From Myxococcales bacterium (GTDB lineage Bacteria > Myxococcota > Myxococcia > Myxococcales > Myxococcaceae), in the NCBI GenBank assembly GCA_030681895.1, contig JAUXRI010000012.1:58083-122082 (forward strand): a stretch of DNA of 64,000 nt, written 5' to 3'. The notes beneath the pieces are model-generated. The model saw only the letters and a program-made list of their open reading frames with translations. It was not told where the DNA came from and made no database searches. The position numbers were made by a program, and so were the translations under genes. Shown here piece after piece: positions 9,383-17,219 of the stretch (the first letter of the stretch is position 1; each line of letters begins with the position of its first letter).

Positions 9383-10389
9383 AGTGGTGGCTGCTGGCCT
9401 TCGTGCTCGGCTTCATTCCGTCGCTCGCCGACGCGTGAGCGGGGTGAAGCAACCCCAATCTCCCGGTCGGGGGATCTCAGACAGGCAGCATGAAGGAAGG
9501 CACGCTGCTCCTCGGCGCGCGGTTGATGGGCACGTCGGTGAACGTCACGCACGAGGTGTCGTGTCCCGACCTCGGCCCGGTGTGCGCGTCGCGTGCCGAG
9601 CCGCCACAGGTGCACGACCAGCGCTTCCTCATCGCCGAGCTGCGGGTGTTCGCCGAGCTGTCGGTGCGCGACTGGCTGTCGTTCGAGCTGCAGCTGCCGC
9701 TCCGGGTGAGCGCGACGACCATCGTCTTCCGTCGGCTCGATGGCAGCGCCTTCACCCCTGAGTATGGCGACATCCTCCACCGCGACGAGACGCTGATGGG
9801 CCTCGGCGATCCGTGGCTGCAGGCGCGCCTCCACGCCACCTGGGGAACCGTGTCGGCGGCGGTGAGCGCTGGAGCGACGCTCCCGGTGGGGCGGCTCGAG
9901 CAGAACCCGTTCGCGCTCGGTCGCGCGGGGGTGACGCATCAACACGTGCAGTTCGGCAGTGGCACGGTGAACCCGCTCGTGGGCGTCGAGGTCGCGTCGG
10001 TCTGGTCGCGGGTGTCCGTGCGCGGGTCAGGCATCGCGCAGCTCACGCTCGGCGAGAACCTGTACGGCTATCAAGCAGGCTCGCGTTTCCTGGTGAGCCT
10101 TGGCGCTGACGTGAAGGTGGTCGAAGCGCTCTCGCTCGGCGCCACCCTCGACAGCATCACGGAGCTGCCCGAGCGGTGGGACGGCGAGGTCGAGCAGGCC
10201 GGCAACGTCGGCCGCAGTGATGTGCTGGTGGGCGTGCAGGTGGCGTGGCGACTCGGGGCGACGACGCTGCTGCTCTCGGCCCGCGTGCCGGTGTTTCAGT
10301 ATTTCTTCGCCGTTGGCGACGAGGGGCAGCTCCGCTACCCGGCCATCGTGTCCCTCGGGGTTCAGCGCTCGTTCGAGCTCGTGCACTGA
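9379..10389 (+). CDS. Candidate selenoprotein: outer-membrane-type protein with UxxU mature N-terminus
   Basis: Seen: an ATG at 9379, overlapping the thioredoxin stop, opens a signal peptide MKWWLLAFVLGFIPSLADA. The frame then meets UGA at 9436 (codon 20), two codons (Ala-Gly), UGA at 9445 (codon 23), and continues in frame as SNPNLPVGGSQTGSM into a 300-codon barrel-like protein ending at 10389. Starting at the inner ATG (9490) would leave this beta-rich, envelope-type protein without an export signal. The signal peptidase site (A-D-A) falls exactly before codon 20, so the mature protein would begin Sec-Ala-Gly-Sec. A hairpin with a GGUC loop lies just downstream (separate entry). Known: bacterial Sec insertion needs UGA plus such a structure. 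Inference: a 336-residue selenoprotein with two Sec in a CxxC-like arrangement. The alternative is a pseudogene with two stops. Confidence 0.65.
9458..9475 (+). other. Putative bacterial SECIS hairpin (GGUC loop)
   Basis: A perfect 7-bp stem (AUCUCCC / GGGGGAU, with one U-G pair) closes the 4-base loop GGUC at 9465-9468. The loop begins 17 nt after the second UGA and 26 nt after the first. In the E. coli fdhF element, as I recall it, a loop beginning GGUC sits 18 nt after the UGA and is bound by SelB. The codons under the hairpin (AAT, GGA, TCT, ACA) are unusual for this GC-rich genome, as expected if RNA structure constrains them. Confidence 0.62.
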
Positions 10390-10431
10390 CGACAGCGTCA
10401 GCCGGGCAGTGCGACACTCGTCGCTCCCGGC

Positions 10432-10926
10432 ATGATCGCCTTCACCGACGTGCACTACCGAGAGACCGACGCGACCGCCGCGTGTGTGGTGGCCGACCGT
10501 TTCGATGCCGAGCACCCGACCTCGGAGTGGACCGCGGTCATCTCGCCCATCGCCCCGTACGAGCCGGGAGCGTTCTTCAAACGAGAGCTGCCGTGCCTGC
10601 TCGAGGTGCTCCGTCGCGCGCCGCCGCTCACGCACGTCGTCATCGATGGCTACGTCTTCCTCGACGCGAATCGAACGCCCGGCCTGGGCGCTCGGCTGTA
10701 CGACGCGCTCGGTGGGAAGATCGCTGTGCTCGGGCTGGCGAAGACCGCGTACCAGGGCTCGTTGATGGCGACGGCGATCGCGCGGCCGGGTTCGACGAAG
10801 CCGCTGTACCTGACGAGCATCGGCATCGACGACGCCGGAGCCATCGCGCTCGTCAATCAGCTCCACGGGGCCCATCGCCTGCCGACGCTCGTGAAGCGCG
10901 TCGACTCGCTCGCGCGTGGACGTTAG
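10432..10926 (+). CDS. Endonuclease V-like protein (compact)
   Basis: A 164-residue protein matching endonuclease V, which nicks near deaminated bases (inosine) in DNA or RNA. The family order is visible: an N-terminal strand with the first Asp (MIAFTDVHY), then YEPGAFFKRELPCLLEVL with the catalytic Glu in RELP, then the second Asp in HVVIDGYVFLD, then TPGLGARLYDALGG. Standard Nfi proteins are about 220 residues, so this belongs to a shorter branch lacking part of the N-terminus and the usual HPRR-type segment. It is followed six bases later by the RelA/SpoT-like gene, so the two may be co-transcribed. Confidence 0.8.
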   Translation: MIAFTDVHYRETDATAACVVADRFDAEHPTSEWTAVISPIAPYEPGAFFKRELPCLLEVLRRAPPLTHVVIDGYVFLDANRTPGLGARLYDALGGKIAVLGLAKTAYQGSLMATAIARPGSTKPLYLTSIGIDDAGAIALVNQLHGAHRLPTLVKRVDSLARGR

Positions 10927-10932
10927 GAATAC

Positions 10933-12000
10933 GTGGTGACGACCGTGGAACCGACGATGACCGAGCGCTCGCCTCTGTGGATGGTGAGCCAGGCGCCAGC
11001 GCTCAACGAACTCGTGATGGCGCTCAAGCGGGCTCGGCGCGAGCTCGAGGGTGGGACGCAGGGCGGCAAGCTGGTGTTCTCGAAGGCCGCGCTGGCGAAG
11101 GCGCGAGCCGAGTTCGGCGCGATGATTCGCCGTGGAGAGCAGGACCTGCACGCGCTCGCCGGGTTGTTGGCGCAGGCGCTGCTCGGGGCGTACGCGCTGC
11201 GCAGCTCGGCCATCGGAGAGATCGAGCGCACCCGCGAGCGCTTCACCATCACCGTCGACGTCTCGGAAGACGAGGTGGCGAGCTCGACCGACCTCGACCT
11301 CGGCACGCGCATTCTCGCCCGCCTCGCCATCGCCGATCACCGCGGGTGGATGCGGGCGTCGCTCGTCTCGAACGTCGTGGAGTACGAGGCCGCCGAGCCG
11401 ACGCCGCTGAACGTCTACCGCATCCTCACGCGCATCAAGGCCGAGGAGGAGATCTGGAACAAGGTGGTCGACGAGCTCTTCGACCTCGACTCCATCGTGT
11501 TGCGCGACAAACAACTGCAGCACCTGAGCCGGTACGTGAAGGACGTGTTCGGCATCAAGGTGGTGGTGGGCTCTGAAGAAGACGCGTACCGGCTGCAGAG
11601 CCGGCTGACCGAGCTGTCGTTCTCATCGGAGCACCTCGCCGCTCGCAAGCTGCCCACCGACGCGACCTACAGCCGGCTCGAGTTCGTCGAGAGCAAAGAC
11701 TACCTGCAGCGTCCGTCACGCAAGCAGTCGGGCTGGTCGGCGATGAAGTCGGTGGTGCATTGGGCGGGGCGCACGTTCGAGATTCAGGTGCAGCCGTTGT
11801 CGAACTTCCTGCACGAGCGCGAGCGGCTGACGAGAGAGAGCCACGCGAGCTTCAAGGGCACCCGCGAGCGCGTGCGAGATGAGGTCGCGCAGCGGCTGCC
11901 GTTGTTCGGGTTCTACCGGGCGCTGTTGCGGTGGTTGTTCCTCGACCCGTCGTCAGAGGCGCCGCGGCAGGAAGGCGTCGACATCGTGTTGGTGGACTGA
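10933..12000 (+). CDS. RelA/SpoT-synthetase-like protein
   Basis: A 355-residue cytosolic protein starting at GTG. The C-terminal half has the outline of a RelA/SpoT nucleotidyltransferase fold. DSIVLRDKQLQHLSRYVKDVFGIKVVV corresponds to the metal-binding strand and D-x-x-G-x-R region. FVESKDYLQRPSRKQSGWSAMKSVV corresponds to KDYI-x-x-PK-x-NGY-x-S-x-H, and FEIQVQPLSNFLHERE to the EIQIRT motif. Canonical residues differ (Ile-Lys for I-R, Gly-Trp for Gly-Tyr, Met-Lys for Leu-His), so (p)ppGpp synthesis cannot be assumed. The first 170 residues are helical and unrecognised. It lacks HD hydrolase, TGS and ACT domains. It may be a divergent small alarmone synthetase or an enzyme using the fold for another nucleotide transfer. 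Confidence 0.6.
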   Translation: MVTTVEPTMTERSPLWMVSQAPALNELVMALKRARRELEGGTQGGKLVFSKAALAKARAEFGAMIRRGEQDLHALAGLLAQALLGAYALRSSAIGEIERTRERFTITVDVSEDEVASSTDLDLGTRILARLAIADHRGWMRASLVSNVVEYEAAEPTPLNVYRILTRIKAEEEIWNKVVDELFDLDSIVLRDKQLQHLSRYVKDVFGIKVVVGSEEDAYRLQSRLTELSFSSEHLAARKLPTDATYSRLEFVESKDYLQRPSRKQSGWSAMKSVVHWAGRTFEIQVQPLSNFLHERERLTRESHASFKGTRERVRDEVAQRLPLFGFYRALLRWLFLDPSSEAPRQEGVDIVLVD

Positions 12001-12058
12001 CGCCTCACGGCATTCGTTCCACGTCGTGGCGCTCAAGAGATGACGTAAAACCCGGCCC

Positions 12059-13330
12059 ATGAAGCCCGACTCGACGCGCGTCATCGCCGACCTGAAGGAA
12101 CTCGCCGCTCTCACCACCGACGAACGCGGAGCCCAGCGCGTCGCCTGGGGCCCGGTGTGGCGCAAGACGCGCGAGTGGTTCACGGCGAAGTTGAAGAACG
12201 AGCTCGGCCTCGTGCCCACCCGCGACGGCGCGGGCAACCTCTGGGCGACGCTCCCGGGGAAGTCGACGAAGAGCCTCGTGCTGGGCAGTCACCTCGACTC
12301 TGTTCCCGGCGGTGGCTGGCTCGACGGCTGTCTCGGCGTACTCGCGGGCCTCGACGTGCTGCGCCGCGAGAAGGCGAAGGGCACTCCGCCGCTGACGATT
12401 CACCTCGTCGACTGGGCCGATGAAGAGGGCGCGCGTTTCGGCCGCTCCCTCATGGGCTCTGCGGCGTCGGCGGGCGCGCTCGATGCGCACGCGGAGCTCG
12501 CCAACCTCGTCGACCGCAACGGCATCAAGCTCCCCGACGCGTTGAAAGAGAACGGCATCACCCTCGACGGCATGGGCACTGCGAAGAAGTACTTCGAGGG
12601 CCTCGACGCGCTCGCGTATCTCGAGCTCCACATCGAACAGGGCCCGGTGCTCGAGTCGATGAAGAAGCCCGTCGCCGTCGTCCTCGGCACCATGGGCGTC
12701 GAGCGCCACACCCTGAAGTTCATCGGCCAGGCCGCCCACTCCGGAGCCGCGCCGATTCACCTGCGCAAAGACGCCTTCCTCGCCGCCGCCGAGTTCGCGC
12801 TCGCCTGCCGCGCCATCAGCGTGAAGTACTCAGGCAAGACGCCGCGCACCCGCGTGGTGGCGACCTGTGGTGTCGTGAAAGTGGAGCCGAACTTCGTCAC
12901 CGCCGTGCCGGGCTCGACGGAGATCTCCATCGACCTGCGCGCGCTCGACGGCAAGGTGCTCAAGAAGATGCTCGCCGACTCGAAGAAGGCCTCTCAGGTC
13001 GCCGCGAAGAAGCACCTCGTGAAGGTGCAATGGAGCCCGCTGCTCCACATCACGCCGCGCCCGTTCGACCCGACGCTCATGGGCTTCATCCGCGAGTCCA
13101 TCGCCGACGTCGTGCGCGGTGACGTGCCCGAGATTCCGTCTGGCCCGCTGCACGACGCCGCCGAGATGCAGGCCGTGGTGCCGACCGCCATGGTGTTCGC
13201 GATGAGCAGCCCCGGCATCTCGCACACGAAGATCGAAGACACGCCGCTCCCCGCGCTCGACAAGTCGATTCGCGTCTTCCAGCTCACCGTCGAACGTACG
13301 CTCGCGCAGTTCCCGAAAGGCCACGCATGA
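12059..13330 (+). CDS. M20-family N-carbamoyl-amino-acid / allantoate amidohydrolase
   Basis: A 423-residue Zn-dependent amidohydrolase of the AllC/HyuC/beta-ureidopropionase group, hydrolysing N-carbamoyl or ureido amino acids. Metal-site motifs are GSHLDSVPGGGWLDG near residue 78 (His and the bridging Asp), DWADEEGARFG near 120 (catalytic Glu) and LHIEQGPVLE near 190 (His). A C-terminal His lies in GISHTKIED. The protein has no signal peptide. The GSHLDSV..DGCLGVLAGL pattern is diagnostic of this branch rather than of peptidases; exact substrate is unresolved. Its stop overlaps the ATG of the DUF2330 gene (ATGA). Confidence 0.88.
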   Translation: MKPDSTRVIADLKELAALTTDERGAQRVAWGPVWRKTREWFTAKLKNELGLVPTRDGAGNLWATLPGKSTKSLVLGSHLDSVPGGGWLDGCLGVLAGLDVLRREKAKGTPPLTIHLVDWADEEGARFGRSLMGSAASAGALDAHAELANLVDRNGIKLPDALKENGITLDGMGTAKKYFEGLDALAYLELHIEQGPVLESMKKPVAVVLGTMGVERHTLKFIGQAAHSGAAPIHLRKDAFLAAAEFALACRAISVKYSGKTPRTRVVATCGVVKVEPNFVTAVPGSTEISIDLRALDGKVLKKMLADSKKASQVAAKKHLVKVQWSPLLHITPRPFDPTLMGFIRESIADVVRGDVPEIPSGPLHDAAEMQAVVPTAMVFAMSSPGISHTKIEDTPLPALDKSIRVFQLTVERTLAQFPKGHA

Positions 13331-14748
13331 AACGCCTCGTTGCTGCCGTGTTGTCCCTCGCTCCCTTCGCTGCGCACGCGTTCTGCGGCTTCTACGTCGC
13401 AGGTGGCGGCGCCGAGCTGTTCAACAACGCCACGCAGGTGGTGTTGATGCGCGAAGGCACGCGCACCGTGTTGTCGATGCAGAACAACTACCAGGGCCCC
13501 GCGGAAGACTTCGCGATGGTCATTCCCGTGCCCGTCGTCCTCAAGAAAGAGCAGGTGAAGACGCTCCCGCGTGACGTCTTCGGCCGCGTCGACACGCTCT
13601 CGGCGCCGCGCCTCGTCGAGTACTGGGAGCAGGACCCCTGTTACGTCGAGCCACCGATGGACATGATGTTCGCGACGGCCGACGGGGTCCCATCGCCCAA
13701 AGGCGGGAGCGCCGGAACCAGAACCGGAGCCCTCGTGACGATCGAGGCCCGCTTCGAGGTCGGCGAATACGACGTGCTCATCCTCTCGGCGAAGGACGCG
13801 CTCGCCCTCGAGACCTGGCTCAAGCAGAACAAGTACAAGATTCCGGAAGGCGCCGAGGCGTTGTTCCGCCCGTACATCCAGCAGGGCCAGAAGTTCTTCG
13901 TGGCGAAGGTGAACGTGAAGAAGGTCACGTTCGAGAAGGGCATGGCGAAGCTGTCGCCGCTGCGCTTCTTCTATGACTCCGAGAAGTTCGAGCTGCCGGT
14001 TCGCCTCGGGCTCATCAACGCGAAGGAGAAGCAGGACCTCATCGTGCACGTGCTCGCGCGCAACCAGCGCTACGAGCTCGCCAACCTACCGAACGTGACG
14101 ATTCCGACGAACATCGATCTCGCGCCGTCGGCGAAGAGCGAGTTCCCGTTCTTCTACGTCTCGCTGTTCGACCGCACGCTCGCCAAGAACCCGAAGGCCG
14201 TCGTCACCGAGTACGCGTGGCAGGCGACGAGCTGCGATCCGTGTCCGACGTCTCCGCTCGCGGCAGAGGACTTCGCCACGCTCGGCGCTGACGTGTTGCC
14301 GACCAAGCAGTCAGCCGAAGACCAGTGGAAGCCCGAGAAGCAGTTCGTGCTCACGCGCCTTCATGCTCGCTACGACAAGACGTCGCTTGGTGAAGATCTC
14401 GTCTTCCGCGCCGCGAAGCCCATCGTCGGTGGGCGCGAGTTCCTCACCGATGGCAAGGCGCTCGAGCAGGGCAGCCGGCCCGACAGCATCAACAACTTCC
14501 AGGCGCGCTATGCGATTCGCTACCCGTGGAAGGGCGCGGTCGCATGCAAGGAGCCGCGGTACGGACGCTGGGGTGGTCCTCCCGCAGGTGAACAGGCCGC
14601 GGGCACGAAGTCGGCGCAAGACACCGCGTTCGTCGCGCGAGACCCCGCGAAGGTCGACGCGCTGGCCGAGAGCCCCATCGCGGAGCTCGCTGTGAAGGGC
14701 GTCAAGGCGAAGGCCGGTGACGTGCTGCGCCCGACGAAGAAGAAATAG
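13327..14748 (+). CDS. DUF2330 exported protein
   Basis: A 473-residue protein with a clear signal peptide (MKRLVAAVLSLAPFAAHA) followed by FCGFYVAGG and the family signature NNATQVVLMREGTRTVLSMQNNY..FAMVIPVPVV. These mark DUF2330, a family common in myxobacteria and of unknown function. Conserved features include AFCGFYV at the mature end, PCYVEPP, and a late Cys pair in ATSCDPCPTSPL. The C-terminus is Lys-rich (RPTKKK) with no membrane segment. It is coupled to the amidohydrolase gene by a 4-base overlap, although no functional link is evident. Confidence 0.9.
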   Translation: MKRLVAAVLSLAPFAAHAFCGFYVAGGGAELFNNATQVVLMREGTRTVLSMQNNYQGPAEDFAMVIPVPVVLKKEQVKTLPRDVFGRVDTLSAPRLVEYWEQDPCYVEPPMDMMFATADGVPSPKGGSAGTRTGALVTIEARFEVGEYDVLILSAKDALALETWLKQNKYKIPEGAEALFRPYIQQGQKFFVAKVNVKKVTFEKGMAKLSPLRFFYDSEKFELPVRLGLINAKEKQDLIVHVLARNQRYELANLPNVTIPTNIDLAPSAKSEFPFFYVSLFDRTLAKNPKAVVTEYAWQATSCDPCPTSPLAAEDFATLGADVLPTKQSAEDQWKPEKQFVLTRLHARYDKTSLGEDLVFRAAKPIVGGREFLTDGKALEQGSRPDSINNFQARYAIRYPWKGAVACKEPRYGRWGGPPAGEQAAGTKSAQDTAFVARDPAKVDALAESPIAELAVKGVKAKAGDVLRPTKKK

Positions 14749-14813
14749 CGACCGCTGAAAACTTGAGCAGTGACCTGCGCGTCCGTACAGTCACCTGAAC
14801 GGGAGGTCAGGTG

Positions 14814-17216
14814 ATGGAAACGAATTCAGGCTCGGCGCCGATTGAGTCGGGAACTCAGCAGTTCTCAGGTGAGCGGAAGACACCGTGGCAGCGGGGGCAC
14901 GGCGTCGAGTCGGTGCTCGAACAATGGCGAGGCGATCGCCACGTCGGGCCCAACCTGGTGCTCGATGAAGTGCTCCCCTCGGCCGAGGCGGCGTTCGCGC
15001 CGTTCCCCGACACGCTCGCGGCGCCCGTCGTTCAAGCGTTGAAGGCGCGCGGCCTCACGCAGCTCTACACGCACCAGGCGCAAGCGTTCGAGCTCTCGAG
15101 GACCGGGGCTGACATCGTCGTCGCGACGCCGACCGCGTCAGGCAAGAGCCTCTGCTACCTGCTGCCTGTCCTGCAGTCGCTCGCGACCGATCGTGAAGCG
15201 CGCGCGCTGTTCCTCTTCCCGACGAAGGCGCTGTCGAGAGATCAAGAAGCGTCGCTCCACCGTTTCATGGAGCAGGCCGGCCTCGAGCACGGCGCCGTCA
15301 CCTTCGATGGCGACACGCCCGCCGACGCGCGTCGTTCGGCGCGGGAACGCAGCGGCGTCATCCTCACCAACCCCGACATGCTGCACACCGGCATCCTCCC
15401 GCACCACGCGTCGTGGGCGCGCTTCTTCGCCGGCCTTCGCTACGTCGTCGTCGACGAGCTGCACGCGTACCGTGGTGTCTTCGGCAGTCACCTCGCGAAC
15501 GTGCTGCGTCGCCTCGAGCGCGTCGCGAAGTTCCACGGCGCGAGCCCGAAGTTCCTCTGCGCGTCGGCCACCATCGGCAACCCGAAGGAGCACGCCTCAC
15601 GGATGATTGGCCGTGACGTGCAGCTCGTCGGAGAGAGCGGTGCGCCGCGCGGCGAACGCCGCGTGCTCGTCTACAACCCGCCCGTCGTGAACGCCGAGCT
15701 CGGCATTCGCCAGTCGTACATCAAGACCGCGGCGCGTCTGACGGCCGACCTCGTGAAGGCGGGAGTCCCGACGCTCCTCTTCGGCCAGTCACGGAACGGC
15801 GTCGAGGTGATGCTCAAGTACCTGCGTGACGCGCTGGTGGCCGCGCGCATCGACCCTGACGTCGTGCATGCGTACCGTGGTGGCTACCTGCCGAACGCGC
15901 GCCGGGAGATCGAGAACCGCTTGCGTGAAGGTCAGATGAAGTGCGTCGTCGCCACCAGCGCGCTCGAGCTCGGCATCGACGTCGGAAGTCTCGACGCGGT
16001 CGTCTGCGCCGGCTGGCCCGGGAGCGTCGCCGCGCTGTGGCAACGGTTCGGACGGGCAGGGCGCCGGCAGGGCACCAGCCTCTCGCTGCTCATCACCTCG
16101 AGCGCGCCGGTCGATCAGTACATGGCCTCGACGGCGAAGACGTTGCTCTCGGCTCCCGCGGAGCAGGCGCGCATCGACCCCGACAACGTCGAAGTGCTCG
16201 TGCAGCACCTGAAGTGCGCCGCGTTCGAGCTGCCCTTCGAAGGCGACGAAGGCTTTCGGGAAGTGCCCGCGACGCAGGTACGAGACGCGCTCGGCTACCT
16301 CGCAGAGCATCGCGTCGTTCACGCCGTCACGACTCCGGGAGGCAAGGCGACCTGGCACTGGAGCGCCGACGCGTATCCAGCGAATGACGTCTCGCTACGC
16401 AGCATCGGATGGGACAACTTCGTCATCGTCGACCTCTCGACCGACAAGACGATGGCCGAGATGGACTGGCGCTCGACGCACACGATGCTGCACGAGCAGG
16501 CCATCTACCAACACGAGGGCCGGCAGTTTCAGGTGGAGCGCCTCGACTTCGAAAACCACAAGGCCTTCGTCCGTCCCGTCGAGCCCGACTACTACACCGA
16601 CGCGATGACCTTCACGAAGGTGACGGTCATGAGCCGCGCGAACGAGGTCAGCGCTCCGACGCACGAGCTCGGCACCGGCGACGTCTCGGTGGTCGAACGC
16701 GTCGTCGGCTACAAGAAGATCAAGTTCCACACGCACGAGAACGTTGGCTACGGCGACGTGCGGCTGCCTGAGATGCAGATGCACACCACGGCCGTGTGGC
16801 TGACGGTGCCCGAGGCGGTGGTGCAGTCGTTCAGCGCTCCACGGCCCGACGTGATGGATGCATTGCGCGGCCTGCTCGCGGCGATGCACACGGTCGCGGC
16901 AGTCGGGCTGATGGTCGACCCGAGAGACCTCGGCCAGTGCCTCGGTGGACGCGAAGGCGACGGGCGCGGCAGCACGCTGTTCGACCCGACGTTGTATCTC
17001 TACGACTCGGTTCCGGGCGGGGTGGGGCTGGCGTCGCGGCTCTTCGACGAACGTGAGTCGCTGCTGCGCAAGACGCGGGTGCTGCTCGATGGCTGCGCGT
17101 GTGACGAAGGCTGTCCCGCGTGTGTCGGGCCCGGCGCGGTCGACGCGGTCCATCGCGGCAGGAAGTCGCTCGCGCTCGCGGTGTTGTCGGCCCTCGGCGT
17201 CACGGCGCTGAGCTGA
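14814..17216 (+). CDS. mrfA: MrfA-type DEAD/DEAH helicase with DUF1998 Cys cluster
   Basis: An 800-residue superfamily 2 helicase of the YprA/MrfA family. Walker A is ATPTASGKS near residue 104, motif II DELH near 213, and motif VI QRFGRAGRR near 410. The C-terminal DUF1998/MZB module ends in a four-Cys cluster CACDEGCPACVGPG (about 762-775). In Bacillus subtilis MrfA with the exonuclease MrfB repairs mitomycin C damage, and here the mrfB homologue follows after 3 bases. A GGAGG site at 14802 favours the ATG at 14814 over the GTG at 14811. The first residues (SGSAPIESG) are encoded by a copy of the dispersed 25-bp repeat, so the N-terminal 20 residues may be non-conserved. Confidence 0.92.
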   Translation: METNSGSAPIESGTQQFSGERKTPWQRGHGVESVLEQWRGDRHVGPNLVLDEVLPSAEAAFAPFPDTLAAPVVQALKARGLTQLYTHQAQAFELSRTGADIVVATPTASGKSLCYLLPVLQSLATDREARALFLFPTKALSRDQEASLHRFMEQAGLEHGAVTFDGDTPADARRSARERSGVILTNPDMLHTGILPHHASWARFFAGLRYVVVDELHAYRGVFGSHLANVLRRLERVAKFHGASPKFLCASATIGNPKEHASRMIGRDVQLVGESGAPRGERRVLVYNPPVVNAELGIRQSYIKTAARLTADLVKAGVPTLLFGQSRNGVEVMLKYLRDALVAARIDPDVVHAYRGGYLPNARREIENRLREGQMKCVVATSALELGIDVGSLDAVVCAGWPGSVAALWQRFGRAGRRQGTSLSLLITSSAPVDQYMASTAKTLLSAPAEQARIDPDNVEVLVQHLKCAAFELPFEGDEGFREVPATQVRDALGYLAEHRVVHAVTTPGGKATWHWSADAYPANDVSLRSIGWDNFVIVDLSTDKTMAEMDWRSTHTMLHEQAIYQHEGRQFQVERLDFENHKAFVRPVEPDYYTDAMTFTKVTVMSRANEVSAPTHELGTGDVSVVERVVGYKKIKFHTHENVGYGDVRLPEMQMHTTAVWLTVPEAVVQSFSAPRPDVMDALRGLLAAMHTVAAVGLMVDPRDLGQCLGGREGDGRGSTLFDPTLYLYDSVPGGVGLASRLFDERESLLRKTRVLLDGCACDEGCPACVGPGAVDAVHRGRKSLALAVLSALGVTALS
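14829..14853 (+). repeat. Dispersed 25-bp repeat, single copy in 5' end of mrfA
   Basis: One copy of the family with consensus GGCTCGGCGCCGATTGAGTC followed by GGAAA, here ending GGGAA. It contains the 10-bp palindrome TCGGCGCCGA. It lies inside the predicted coding start of mrfA, while all other copies found are at 35-41 kb between or just upstream of genes. Confidence 0.75.
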
Positions 17217-17219
17217 CGC

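Noticed and set aside
9436..9489. Plain pseudogene or sequencing error in the 9.4-kb gene
   Set aside because: Two errors both producing UGA, exactly at the mature N-terminus, with a GGUC-loop hairpin at the right distance and an otherwise intact frame, fit selenocysteine better. It is kept as the main alternative.
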